Source of the DNA: Lacimicrobium alkaliphilum
GTDB taxonomy: Bacteria; Pseudomonadota; Gammaproteobacteria; Enterobacterales; Alteromonadaceae
Length of the DNA: 64,000 nt
Reading direction: 5' to 3'
NCBI RefSeq assembly: GCF_001466725.1
Contig: NZ_CP013650.1
Span: 1,054,001-1,118,000 of the forward strand
Part shown: piece after piece, positions 1 through 8,608 of the stretch
Layout of the letters: the number at the start of each line of letters is the position of its first letter
Numbering within the stretch: the first letter of the stretch is position 1
Translations under genes and position numbers: made by a program
The notes under the pieces: generated by a model
What the model saw: the letters and a program-made list of their open reading frames with translations, nothing else
The model's database searches: none
Told to the model about the DNA's origin: nothing

Positions 1-465
1 CCGGTGGCACTGGATATGGAAAGTGCCTGGCTGCCGGTATTCCAGAACCCAGACCTGGAATATTCGGGTAAGTACCAGCAACTGGATTTTTATGCGGTCT
101 GGTATGGGCATAACGCCGAAGACAGCAAACTCATCAGCAGTGTTAATCAGCTTTATAACCGCTCATCCTGGACCCGGATTAACAGTCAGAGCCATGCAGA
201 TTACCAGTTGCTGGAGATCTCAAGCCTGGATGGCCACCGCAGAATGCTGGCCTACAGCTATGTGACACCCTGGCTGCAATCGCCCAGCAATATCAAGGTC
301 AGACTGACCCAAGCCCTGCAGGCCTTAGCCGGGCAGCCACAACAGGGTATGGCGCTGGTGATTTCGCAACCGGTTCAAAACGACGATGATCGTAACGCCT
401 TCCGTGAGCGGGCGGAGGAGTTTTTCAGTCACAATTATCAGCAGGTGCTGAATGACAACCGCTAG
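1..465 (+). CDS. EpsI-domain protein (C-terminal part, truncated by window edge)
   Basis: The reading frame is open from base 1 and ends at the TAG at 463-465, so this is the 3' end of a longer gene. About 154 residues are visible. The sequence resembles the EpsI domain (DUF3485) that is fused to the C-terminus of exosortase A in XrtA/EPS loci: a Trp/Pro-rich start, a LDFYAVWYG-like strand, and a region around RRMLAYSYVTPW. The downstream genes are typical XrtA-associated families, which supports the assignment. The exosortase catalytic part would lie upstream of the window and cannot be checked. The GTG at position 4 is not a credible start. The gene overlaps the next one by 14 bases. It could also be a free-standing EpsI. 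Confidence 0.7.
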   Translation, partial: PVALDMESAWLPVFQNPDLEYSGKYQQLDFYAVWYGHNAEDSKLISSVNQLYNRSSWTRINSQSHADYQLLEISSLDGHRRMLAYSYVTPWLQSPSNIKVRLTQALQALAGQPQQGMALVISQPVQNDDDRNAFRERAEEFFSHNYQQVLNDNR

Positions 466-1600
466 TCTGCCAGTGCGCCATATTGCCCATGTACTGTTCC
501 GTTTCGACACCGGCGGGCTCGAAAACGGCGTTGTGAACCTGGTCAATCGTTTGTCACAGGAGGGTTACCGGCACAGTATTATTACCCAGAAAGGGGTTAA
601 CCCGGAATTTGCCAAAAGGGTGACGGCGAACAACGTCGACTATCATGATCTGAACAAAGCCGAGGGCAATGATTTTTCTATGTATCTGCGTCTCAACAGC
701 CTGTTAAAGCGGCTGCGCCCGGATATTCTGCATACCCGCAATCTGGCGACGCTGGAATCTCAGGTGGTGGGCTGGTGGCGGCGTATTCCGACGCGGATCC
801 ATGGGGAACACGGCTGGGATGTCAGCGATATAGGCGGCACTAATCCAAAGTATCAACGCCTGCGGCGACTGATTAAACCTTTTGTGCATCAGTATGTGGC
901 CCTTTCCGGCGAAGCGCGGGATTACCTGTTACACAAGATAAAGGTTCCGCCGCAGCGCATTCATCATATCTGCAACGGTGTGGATATGGACAGATTTTCC
1001 ACTCCGCCGTTACCGGTTTCGCCTTTTCCGGAACAACAATTACCACCGCAGGCGCTGGTGTTCGGCACTGTGGGGCGTCTGGCCGAGGTGAAGGATCAGG
1101 GAACGCTTATTGAAGCTTTTGCGCTTTTATGTAGCCGTTATCCGCAGCACCCGCTGAGGCTGATGCTGATTGGTGACGGCCCCATGCGTGGAAAACTTGA
1201 GCAACAGGCCAAAGAAGCCGGCATCGCGGAGCAGATCTGGTTTGCCGGTGACAGGGCCGATGTGCCGGCACTGATGAGCAAAATGCAGGTGTTTGTGTTG
1301 CCGTCACTGGCCGAGGGCATTTCCAATACCTTTCTGGAGGCCATGGCATCCGGATTACCGGTGATTGCCACTAATGTGGGGGGGAATCCGGATCTGATGC
1401 CGCCGGAGCACAAACACAGCCACCTTATCGGGGTTCAGGATACACAGGGGTTAATGCAGGCCATGAGCCGATATATCGATAACCCCGATATGATAACTGA
1501 AGATAGTGCCTTGGTAAGAAAACACTGCCAAAGCCACTTTAGTCTCGCTAACATGGTGGCAAAGTATCACCAACTCTATCAATCACAGACAGCGCAGTAA
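452..1600 (+). CDS. XrtA/PEP-CTERM-type glycosyltransferase, GT4 family
   Basis: This 382-residue GT4 glycosyltransferase would transfer a sugar from a nucleotide donor to the growing lipid-linked EPS unit on the cytoplasmic face. The N-terminus (HVLFRFDTGGLENGVVNLV) matches the exosortase-associated sugar transferase family TIGR03088. A donor-binding C-terminal half is visible, with FGTVGRLAEVKDQGTLIEAF at roughly residues 205-224 and the GT4 signature around LPSLAEGISNTFLEAMASGLP near residue 285. The start ATG overlaps the end of the EpsI-domain gene by 14 bases, and the next gene starts 12 bases after the stop. The sugar specificity cannot be read from the sequence. Confidence 0.85.
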   Translation: MTTASLPVRHIAHVLFRFDTGGLENGVVNLVNRLSQEGYRHSIITQKGVNPEFAKRVTANNVDYHDLNKAEGNDFSMYLRLNSLLKRLRPDILHTRNLATLESQVVGWWRRIPTRIHGEHGWDVSDIGGTNPKYQRLRRLIKPFVHQYVALSGEARDYLLHKIKVPPQRIHHICNGVDMDRFSTPPLPVSPFPEQQLPPQALVFGTVGRLAEVKDQGTLIEAFALLCSRYPQHPLRLMLIGDGPMRGKLEQQAKEAGIAEQIWFAGDRADVPALMSKMQVFVLPSLAEGISNTFLEAMASGLPVIATNVGGNPDLMPPEHKHSHLIGVQDTQGLMQAMSRYIDNPDMITEDSALVRKHCQSHFSLANMVAKYHQLYQSQTAQ

Positions 1601-1612
1601 GGATTCAGGGGA

Positions 1613-3517
1613 ATGTGCGGAATAGCAGGTATTTTTCAACTGGCCAGTGAAGGACAGCCCAGCGAGGCAGTACTGGCAAAGATGAACAACATCCAGGAAC
1701 ACCGGGGGCCGGACGCCGGCGATTACTTTTTTGATCCCGGTGTGGGTCTGGCCCACCGGCGGCTGTCGATTATCGACCTTGAAGGCAGCCCGCAGCCCAT
1801 GCTTAGCGCTGATCAACGTGCCTGCATTGTATTTAATGGCGAAATCTACAACTTTAAAGAGTTGCACGCGGAGCTCGAAAGCAAGGGCTATAAATTCAAT
1901 ACCCATGGTGACACTGAAACCATCCTTAATGCCTACCTGGAGTGGGGCGAGGACTGTGTTCAGCATCTGCGCGGTATGTTTGCCTTTGCCATCTGGGACA
2001 GAGAAAAGCAAAAGCTGTTTATGGCCCGCGACCGTATCGGTATCAAGCCGTTTTTCTATTCTTTACTGCCTACCGGCGAATTTGTATTTGGCTCAGAACT
2101 CAAAGTACTGACCGAGCACCCGGCTTTTGATCGCAAGCTGCGCGATACCACTATCGAAGATTATTTTACCTTCGGCTATGTGCCTGAGCCTTATACGGTT
2201 TATCAGAACAGCTTTAAGCTTTCCCCGGGCCATACCCTGACTCTGGAAAAAGGCATGCGCGCATTGCCAGAGCCCAAGCAGTACTGGGATATTCCCACAC
2301 AATGGGATGCCGATCTCAGTGCCGATGAGGTACAGGGCGAGCTGATCGAGCGGCTCAAGCAGGCCGTGGATATCCGTTTGGTTGCCGATGTGCCACTGGG
2401 CGCATTTTTGTCAGGTGGAGTGGACTCCAGCGGCATAGTGGCGCTGATGTCACAGCTGCAATCTGATCCGGTCAATACCTGCGCCATCGGCTTTGATGTC
2501 AAAGCCTTTAACGAAACCGAGTTCGCACAGATGGTGGCCGATCGCTATCACACCAATCACAGGGTGGAAACGGTACAACAGACGGATTTTGATCTGATCG
2601 ACAAACTGGCATTTTTGTATGATGAGCCTTATGCCGACAGCTCGGCCATGCCCACCTACAGAGTCTGTGAGCTGGCCCGTAAGCATGTAACGGTGGCTCT
2701 TTCCGGTGATGGCGGGGATGAGCTGTTTGCCGGTTATCGTCGCTATAAGATGCACCTGCACGAAGAAAAGATCCGCAATATGTTACCGCTGGGTTTGCGC
2801 AAGCCGATTTTCGGCCCCTTGGGCCGCCTGTATCCGAAGATGGACTGGGCACCGAAATTCCTGCGCGCCAAAACTACCTTTCAGTCTATGGCCATGGATA
2901 CGGTGCAGGGTTATCACAACTCCATGTCTATTCTGCGCGCCGATGAACGGGCCAAACTCTTCTCAAAAGAGTTTCAGAGCAGTCTGAACGGCTATAACTC
3001 ACTGGAAGTGTTTAATCGCTACGCCGACAAAGTTAAAGGGCTGGATCCGATGAAGATCGCCCAGTACCTGGATATGAAAACCTATCTGGTGGGCGATATT
3101 CTGACCAAAGTGGACAGAGCTTCCATGGCCCACTCGCTGGAAGTGCGGGTGCCGATTCTGGATCATAAATTTGTGGAATGGGCCTTTAAGAGCCCCTCTG
3201 ATCACAATCTGCACAACGGCATTGGCAAGTACTCCTTTAAGAAATCACTGGAGCCGCATCTGCCTCACGATGTGCTGTACCGCAAGAAGATGGGTTTTGC
3301 GGTGCCGCTGGCCGACTGGTTTAAAGGCCCGCTTAAAGACAGGCTCTATGATGGTCTTTTATCCAAACAGATGACCGAATCAGGCTATTTCAGTGGCAAG
3401 CAGCTCAAGCGTCTCATTGATGATCATGTGTCCGGCGTGCGCGATAACAGCGCGCCGCTGTGGACCCTGATGATGTTTGAGTCCTTTATGCGCCAGCAAC
3501 TGGGTAAAGCCGCATGA
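1613..3517 (+). CDS. XrtA-type asparagine-synthase-like amidotransferase
   Basis: This 634-residue protein belongs to the class-II glutamine amidotransferase / asparagine synthase family. It begins MCGIAGIF, so the catalytic N-terminal Cys2 of the Ntn glutaminase domain is present. The synthetase domain has the ATP pyrophosphatase loop SGGVDSS near residue 266 and a GDGGDELFAGYRRY motif near residue 365. Length and sequence fit the exosortase-associated amidotransferase family (TIGR03108) found in XrtA EPS loci. The expected chemistry is glutamine-dependent amide formation on a carboxylate, probably a uronic acid or an amino-acid substituent of the EPS; the substrate is inferred. It overlaps the next gene by four bases (ATGA). 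Confidence 0.88.
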   Translation: MCGIAGIFQLASEGQPSEAVLAKMNNIQEHRGPDAGDYFFDPGVGLAHRRLSIIDLEGSPQPMLSADQRACIVFNGEIYNFKELHAELESKGYKFNTHGDTETILNAYLEWGEDCVQHLRGMFAFAIWDREKQKLFMARDRIGIKPFFYSLLPTGEFVFGSELKVLTEHPAFDRKLRDTTIEDYFTFGYVPEPYTVYQNSFKLSPGHTLTLEKGMRALPEPKQYWDIPTQWDADLSADEVQGELIERLKQAVDIRLVADVPLGAFLSGGVDSSGIVALMSQLQSDPVNTCAIGFDVKAFNETEFAQMVADRYHTNHRVETVQQTDFDLIDKLAFLYDEPYADSSAMPTYRVCELARKHVTVALSGDGGDELFAGYRRYKMHLHEEKIRNMLPLGLRKPIFGPLGRLYPKMDWAPKFLRAKTTFQSMAMDTVQGYHNSMSILRADERAKLFSKEFQSSLNGYNSLEVFNRYADKVKGLDPMKIAQYLDMKTYLVGDILTKVDRASMAHSLEVRVPILDHKFVEWAFKSPSDHNLHNGIGKYSFKKSLEPHLPHDVLYRKKMGFAVPLADWFKGPLKDRLYDGLLSKQMTESGYFSGKQLKRLIDDHVSGVRDNSAPLWTLMMFESFMRQQLGKAA

Positions 3518-4719
3518 AGATACTGCATATACTGGATCATTCGATTCCTCTGCACAGCGGCTACACTTTCCGTACCCGCTCTATATTGCGGCAGCAGCAT
3601 GCCCTTGGCTGGCAAACCTGCCACGTCACCAGCCCCAAGCATGGCAAGTTTGAACAGGATATCGAAGAAGTCGACGGCCTGAAGTTTTACCGTACTCCGG
3701 TGCCCAACGGGTTGTTAAGCCGGTTACCGGCCCTGAGTCAGATGGCGCTGATTGCACCCATGCGCAAGCGCATCCTCGAAGCCATCGAAGAAGAAAAACC
3801 CGATGTGCTGCATGCTCATTCACCGGCATTAAACGGTATGGCGGCCCTGCAGGCAGGGCGTAAAACCGGCTTGCCGGTGGTCTATGAAATTCGCGCTTTC
3901 TGGGAAGACGCGGCGGTGGATCACGGTACCTGTAAAGAGGGTGATCTGCGTTACCGTCTGACCAGAAAACTGGAAACCCATGTGGTCAGACAGGCCGACA
4001 AAGTCACTACCATCTGTGAAGGGCTGAAACAGGATTTGCTCAGCCGGGGGGTACCGGAATCGAAAATCACCGTGATCCCGAATGCGGTGAATATCGAGCA
4101 GTTTAATCTGATTACCAATAAAGACAGCCAACTGGAAAAACAATTTGGTCTGCAGAATAAGAGAGTGCTGGGATTTCTGGGCTCTTTTTATGCTTACGAA
4201 GGGTTGGATCTGCTGATCAGGGCGATGCCTTTTATCATCAAACAGTTTCCCGATGCCGTATTGCTGCTGGTGGGCGGCGGGCCACAGGAACAGAACTTAA
4301 AGTCTCTGGTTAAAGAACTGGGTATCGAAGATAAGGTGATTATGCCGGGTCGGGTACCCCATGATGAAGTCTCAGGTTATTACAGCCTGGTGGACTTACT
4401 GGTGTATCCGCGCAAATCCATGCGCCTGACCGAACTGGTCACCCCCCTCAAACCTCTTGAAGCCATGGCGCAGGGTAAACTGCTGCTGGCCTCAGATGTA
4501 GGCGGGCATAAAGAACTGATCGAGGATCGCAAAACCGGCTGGCTGTTTAAAAGTGATGATGTGCAGGCCCTTGCCGGCAAAGCCGGTGAGGTACTGGCCA
4601 ACCAGGGCGACTGGCCGCAGGTGATTGCTAATGGCCGGGAGTTTGTCGAAAAAGTACGTAACTGGCCCAACTCGGTGGCGAATTATCAGGCCCTGTATAA
4701 GGAGATTTGCGGTGGCTGA
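3514..4719 (+). CDS. Exosortase A-associated glycosyltransferase, GT4 family
   Basis: This 401-residue GT4 glycosyltransferase starts MKILHILDHSIPLHSGYTFR, a start typical of the exosortase-A-associated family TIGR04063. The N-terminal Rossmann half carries the acceptor site. The C-terminal half shows LGFLGSFYAYEGLDLLIRAM near residue 215 and the Glu-containing signature around TPLKPLEAMAQGKLLLASDVGG near residue 308. It is co-translated with its neighbours, with ATGA overlap upstream and an 8-base overlap downstream. It probably adds one sugar of the EPS repeat; the donor and linkage are unknown. Confidence 0.85.
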   Translation: MKILHILDHSIPLHSGYTFRTRSILRQQHALGWQTCHVTSPKHGKFEQDIEEVDGLKFYRTPVPNGLLSRLPALSQMALIAPMRKRILEAIEEEKPDVLHAHSPALNGMAALQAGRKTGLPVVYEIRAFWEDAAVDHGTCKEGDLRYRLTRKLETHVVRQADKVTTICEGLKQDLLSRGVPESKITVIPNAVNIEQFNLITNKDSQLEKQFGLQNKRVLGFLGSFYAYEGLDLLIRAMPFIIKQFPDAVLLLVGGGPQEQNLKSLVKELGIEDKVIMPGRVPHDEVSGYYSLVDLLVYPRKSMRLTELVTPLKPLEAMAQGKLLLASDVGGHKELIEDRKTGWLFKSDDVQALAGKAGEVLANQGDWPQVIANGREFVEKVRNWPNSVANYQALYKEICGG

Positions 4720-5815
4720 TACCTTTCGCGGCCTGCATATTTGCCTGGTGGGCCCGGTGCCGCCACCGGCTGGTGGCATGGCCAATCAGACCAGGCAGCT
4801 AAAGCAACTGCTGGAACAGGATGGCGCAAAGGTTACCCTGGTGGCGGTTAATGCGCCCTACAAACCAGCTTTTGTGGCCAAAATTCCTGTGTTAAGGGCA
4901 GGTTTTCGGTTATTACCCTATTTCTGGCGCTTACGTCAGGCCATCAGACAGGCCGATGTGGTGCATCTGATGGCCAATTCCGGCTGGTCCTGGCATTTAT
5001 TTGCGGCACCGGCCATACGGGTTGCCGCCGGGTTGAAAAAGCCGTTGCTGGTCAATTACCGGGGCGGACATGCCGAACCTTTTTTTCAGCAATCCTGGCC
5101 AAAAGTGGAAGCCTCATTAAATAAAACCCAAGGCATTCTGGTTCCCTCACCTTATTTACATGAAGTGTTCGCCAACTGGGGTAAACAGGCTGAAGTGGTG
5201 CCCAATGTGCTGGATGAAAACACCTTTTATCCGGCTAAGGAAACAGCTACCGACAGGCCTTTACATCTGATTGTGACCCGTAATTTAGAAGCGATTTATG
5301 ATGTGGGGTGTGTGATCGATTGTTTCGCAAAGGTTCTGGAGCAACATCCTGATGCCCGGCTTTCTATCGCCGGCAGTGGCCCACAAAAGCAAAGTCTTGA
5401 ACGTCAGTGCCAACAACTTGGTATCAGTGACAAGGTCAGATTTTTAGGGCGGTTGGATATCAGCGAAATGGCAGAGTTATACCGCAGCGCCGATGTGATG
5501 CTTAACGCCAGTACCGTGGATAACAGTCCTAATTCGCTTATCGAGGCCATGGCTTGTGGTGTGCCCATCGTCAGCACTAATGTTGGCGGTATCCCTAAGC
5601 TGGTGACCCATGAGCAGGATGCCTTGTTAGTGCCGCCGCGCCGCCCGGACTTGCTGGCCGAACAGGTATTGAGATTACAGGCCGAGCCGCAGCTCAGAGA
5701 GCAACTGATCAGCGAAGGGCGAAAAACCATCGCCAAGTTTACCTGGGCCAGGGTAGGGCAGGCGCTGTTGACACAGTATCAACAGGCCATCGGCAAGAGT
5801 AAGGAGGCGGCATGA
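4712..5815 (+). CDS. Glycosyltransferase family 4 protein
   Basis: This 367-residue GT4 glycosyltransferase has an N-terminal glycine-rich loop (LVGPVPPPAGGMANQ) and a C-terminal donor-binding segment with the E-containing signature NSLIEAMACGVPIVSTNVGG near residue 275. I placed the start at the GTG at 4712 because AAGGAG lies at 4699-4704, seven bases upstream. An in-frame upstream extension to 4625 lies entirely inside the preceding gene and has no ribosome-binding site. Only general GT4 similarity is visible, so the sugar is not predictable. The stop overlaps the next start (ATGA). Confidence 0.82.
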   Translation: MADTFRGLHICLVGPVPPPAGGMANQTRQLKQLLEQDGAKVTLVAVNAPYKPAFVAKIPVLRAGFRLLPYFWRLRQAIRQADVVHLMANSGWSWHLFAAPAIRVAAGLKKPLLVNYRGGHAEPFFQQSWPKVEASLNKTQGILVPSPYLHEVFANWGKQAEVVPNVLDENTFYPAKETATDRPLHLIVTRNLEAIYDVGCVIDCFAKVLEQHPDARLSIAGSGPQKQSLERQCQQLGISDKVRFLGRLDISEMAELYRSADVMLNASTVDNSPNSLIEAMACGVPIVSTNVGGIPKLVTHEQDALLVPPRRPDLLAEQVLRLQAEPQLREQLISEGRKTIAKFTWARVGQALLTQYQQAIGKSKEAA

Positions 5816-7164
5816 GTTCTGTGTACACCAAATTGGTTTCGGGGGTGTTGTTTCCGCTGCACGAGAAACTGAAGAAACACAATACTGTGGCAATTCGCAA
5901 AGCACTGGAGCAGAGCCAGTGGCATTCTCCTGAGCAGCTTAAAACGGCTCAGTCACAACGATTACAGCAGTTTATCCGCACTATCTGTGCCCATGTACCT
6001 TATTACAAAGAGATGATGCAAAACCAGGGGCTCACTCCCGATGATATTCAGTGCTCAGAAGATTTGGTTAAGCTACCCTTTCTGGATAAACAGACCATTG
6101 CCGATAATTTTGATGCTCTTAAATCAGATATCGCCGGGCCGTTGAACCGTTTTAATACTGGCGGCTCCAGCGGTCAGCCGCTGATTTTCCTGCTTGGTAA
6201 TGAACGGGTATCTCATGATGTGGCCGAGAAGTGGCGGGCGACCCGCTGGTGGGGGGTGGATATCGGCGACAAGGAAATTGTGGCCTGGGGTTCGCCCATT
6301 GAGCTGGGAGCGCAGGACAAGGTTCGGCTGGCCCGCGACAAGCTGTTTCGCTCACAGCTGATTCCGGCATTCGATATGACTGAAGAGAAGTTGCGTGGTT
6401 TTATCGCCAGCATCAAAGAAAGTCGCCCCAGGATGCTGTTTGGCTACCCTTCGGTGTTTGATTTATTAGCCAAAACTGCTGAAAAAGCCGGTATCAGACT
6501 GGATAATCTCGGTATTAAAGTGGCATTTGTCACCTCCGAGCGTCTTTACCCCTACCAGCGCGAGAATATTTCAAGGGTGTTTGGTTGCCCGGTGGCCAAT
6601 GGTTACGGTGGCCGCGATGCCGGCTTTATCGCCCATGAATGCCCATCCGGTGGTATGCACCTTTCCTATGAAGATATTGTGGTAGAGATTATCGACAAAG
6701 AAGGCAAGCCGTTGCCCGCCGGTGAGGCCGGTGAAATAGTGGTGACCCACCTTGGTACCAGCGAATTTCCTTTTGTCCGTTATCGTACCGGTGATATTGC
6801 TGTGTTGTCAGACAAACGCTGTGCCTGTGGTCGCGGCCTGCCGATGCTGGAGTCTATTGAAGGGCGCAGTACCGACTTTGTGGTGGCAGCAGATGGCACC
6901 ATGATGCATGGTCTGGCACTGATTTATATTCTGCGTGATATGGACGGCATCGAAGCCTTTAAAATTACTCAGGAGAGCCTGCAACTGACCCGGGTAGAAG
7001 TGGTATCCAAACAACAACTGACAGATTCGATGGTTAAGCAGATTGAAAGTGGCTTTAAGGCCAGGCTCGGCGAGGAAGTTCAGATTGATGTGCAGGCGGT
7101 GGCGGAAATTGCCGCAGAAAAATCCGGCAAATACCGCTATGTGATCAGCAAGGTGGTGCAATGA
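5812..7164 (+). CDS. PaaK/CapK-like adenylate-forming enzyme (phenylacetate-CoA ligase family)
   Basis: This 450-residue member of the ANL adenylate-forming superfamily has the phosphate-binding loop GGSSGQP near residue 117, a YGGRDAG motif near residue 264 and the YRTGD motif near residue 323, all in the expected order. A strong Shine-Dalgarno AAGGAGG is at 5801-5807. Members of this PaaK/CapK branch occur in many capsule and EPS loci, where they probably activate a carboxylic acid for transfer to the polysaccharide; true phenylacetate catabolism is unlikely here because no paa genes are nearby. The substrate is unknown. It overlaps the tiny downstream ORF by four bases. Confidence 0.8.
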   Translation: MSSVYTKLVSGVLFPLHEKLKKHNTVAIRKALEQSQWHSPEQLKTAQSQRLQQFIRTICAHVPYYKEMMQNQGLTPDDIQCSEDLVKLPFLDKQTIADNFDALKSDIAGPLNRFNTGGSSGQPLIFLLGNERVSHDVAEKWRATRWWGVDIGDKEIVAWGSPIELGAQDKVRLARDKLFRSQLIPAFDMTEEKLRGFIASIKESRPRMLFGYPSVFDLLAKTAEKAGIRLDNLGIKVAFVTSERLYPYQRENISRVFGCPVANGYGGRDAGFIAHECPSGGMHLSYEDIVVEIIDKEGKPLPAGEAGEIVVTHLGTSEFPFVRYRTGDIAVLSDKRCACGRGLPMLESIEGRSTDFVVAADGTMMHGLALIYILRDMDGIEAFKITQESLQLTRVEVVSKQQLTDSMVKQIESGFKARLGEEVQIDVQAVAEIAAEKSGKYRYVISKVVQ

Positions 7165-7244
7165 TAGACAGTATTTATCTGCTTATGGTGGTGTGTGCCA
7201 TATGCTATCTGTTTTATTGGTCAAACAGTCAGGATGATGATTAA
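7161..7244 (+). CDS. 27-residue predicted membrane microprotein
   Basis: This short ORF lies between the adenylating enzyme and the polymerase. It begins at an ATG that overlaps the upstream stop (ATGA, 7161-7164) and ends with a TAA that shares its last base with the next ATG (TAATG, 7242-7246). It encodes MIDSIYLLMVVCAICYLFYW followed by SNSQDDD. That is one hydrophobic helix of about 17 residues with an acidic hydrophilic C-tail, as in single-pass small membrane proteins. The perfect tiling at both ends implies it is translated. It has no family I recognise. It may associate with the neighbouring polymerase or flippase; that is inference. Confidence 0.6.
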   Translation: MIDSIYLLMVVCAICYLFYWSNSQDDD

Positions 7245-8608
7245 TGCGTGATTTACTGATGGTTGGCTTCCTGTTTGTGGCCATCTATTACTCTTTCAAA
7301 CGCCCCTATATCGGTATGGCAGCCTGGGTCTGGATCGCCCTTACTGCGCCGGCCGAGTGGGCCTTTGGTTTTTCTCAGGAATTCCGTCTCAACCTGACCA
7401 TAGTGCTGGTGACCGCGCTTTCCTGGTTGTTTGTAACCAGGAACAAGTCGTTCAAGATGACCGGGCTGACGTTCTGGGTGCTGATGTTTGGCCTGTGGAC
7501 GCTGATCACCACCAGCTTTCACCTCAACTCCGATTCAGACTGGATCTGGGGCTACTGGAACCAGTTCCTGAAGATTCTGGCGCTGTTCTTCTTTATCACC
7601 CTGACCATTACCAAACGCCTGCATATTGATACCTTTGTCTGGGCCATTGTGCTGGCGATTTCTGCTTATGCGGGTATGGAGGCGGTGAAGTACGTGATCT
7701 CCGGTGGCAGTCATCGCATTACCGGGCGGGCGGGCATTATTGCCGATCGTAATGATCTCGCCGTGGCCATCAATATGTGTATTCCACTGGTGATCTATCT
7801 GATTCATATCACCAAACACAGATTATTACGTCAGGGTCTGTGGGTGCTGCTGCTGCTGAATATTCTCAGTATCGTCGGTACCTTCTCGCGGGGCGGTTTT
7901 ATTGGCTTAACGGTACTGGGCTTTGCCTTCTGGCTGAAGTCGAACCGCAAACTGGTGTGGGCCATCGCGGCAGTGATTCTATTGCCGATTCTCTATGCCA
8001 ATGCTCCCGAAGACTGGCAAGAACGACAGGGCACGGTGGCCACCGCGGCAGAGGAAGACGGCTCATTTATCGGCCGTATCTGGGCCTGGAAAGTGTCGAC
8101 CATGATTGCTCTGGATAACCCTGTAACAGGGGGGGGATTCCGGTCGGTGACCGAGCCAACCTTATGGAACTACTATGCGCCGCTGACACCGGAATTCGGC
8201 CCGATTTACTCCAAGCCGATTCCCGATGGCATCAATCCCAAGTCGGCCCATAATATTTATTTTCAGGTGTTGGGTGACCATGGTTTTGTGGGGTTGTTTA
8301 TCTTTTTGATGATGTTACTGCTGGCGCTGCTGAATAATATGAAAAATGCCAGACTGGGCAAGCAATATGGTGTGTACTGGTACCATCAACTGGGTAATGC
8401 CATGACCCTCTCCCTGGTTGCTTATGGTGTTACCGGAATGAATGTAAGCCTGGCTTATTTTGATCTGATTTATGCCGTGATAGGTCTGGTGGTGGTGATG
8501 AATATAATGCGGCCACAGATTATTGCCAGCCAGAGTGTTCCAGATAAGGCAAAAGCTTCGTCAGCAGTGCCAAAAGCACGGGCGCTTGCCGGGAGCAGGG
8601 CGGGATGA
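7244..8608 (+). CDS. O-antigen ligase/Wzy-like polymerase, exosortase A-associated
   Basis: This 454-residue polytopic membrane protein has about ten or more hydrophobic segments and a large hydrophilic loop at about residues 255-345. That loop carries the motif SAHNIYFQVLGDHGFVG, whose His is typical of Wzy_C/WaaL-type enzymes. It resembles the exosortase-A-system putative O-glycosylation ligase (TIGR03097). It would polymerise EPS repeat units or ligate them to an acceptor on the periplasmic side of the inner membrane. It starts within the stop of the microprotein gene and ends overlapping the flippase gene (ATGA). Polymerase and ligase roles cannot be separated from the sequence. Confidence 0.82.
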   Translation: MRDLLMVGFLFVAIYYSFKRPYIGMAAWVWIALTAPAEWAFGFSQEFRLNLTIVLVTALSWLFVTRNKSFKMTGLTFWVLMFGLWTLITTSFHLNSDSDWIWGYWNQFLKILALFFFITLTITKRLHIDTFVWAIVLAISAYAGMEAVKYVISGGSHRITGRAGIIADRNDLAVAINMCIPLVIYLIHITKHRLLRQGLWVLLLLNILSIVGTFSRGGFIGLTVLGFAFWLKSNRKLVWAIAAVILLPILYANAPEDWQERQGTVATAAEEDGSFIGRIWAWKVSTMIALDNPVTGGGFRSVTEPTLWNYYAPLTPEFGPIYSKPIPDGINPKSAHNIYFQVLGDHGFVGLFIFLMMLLLALLNNMKNARLGKQYGVYWYHQLGNAMTLSLVAYGVTGMNVSLAYFDLIYAVIGLVVVMNIMRPQIIASQSVPDKAKASSAVPKARALAGSRAG

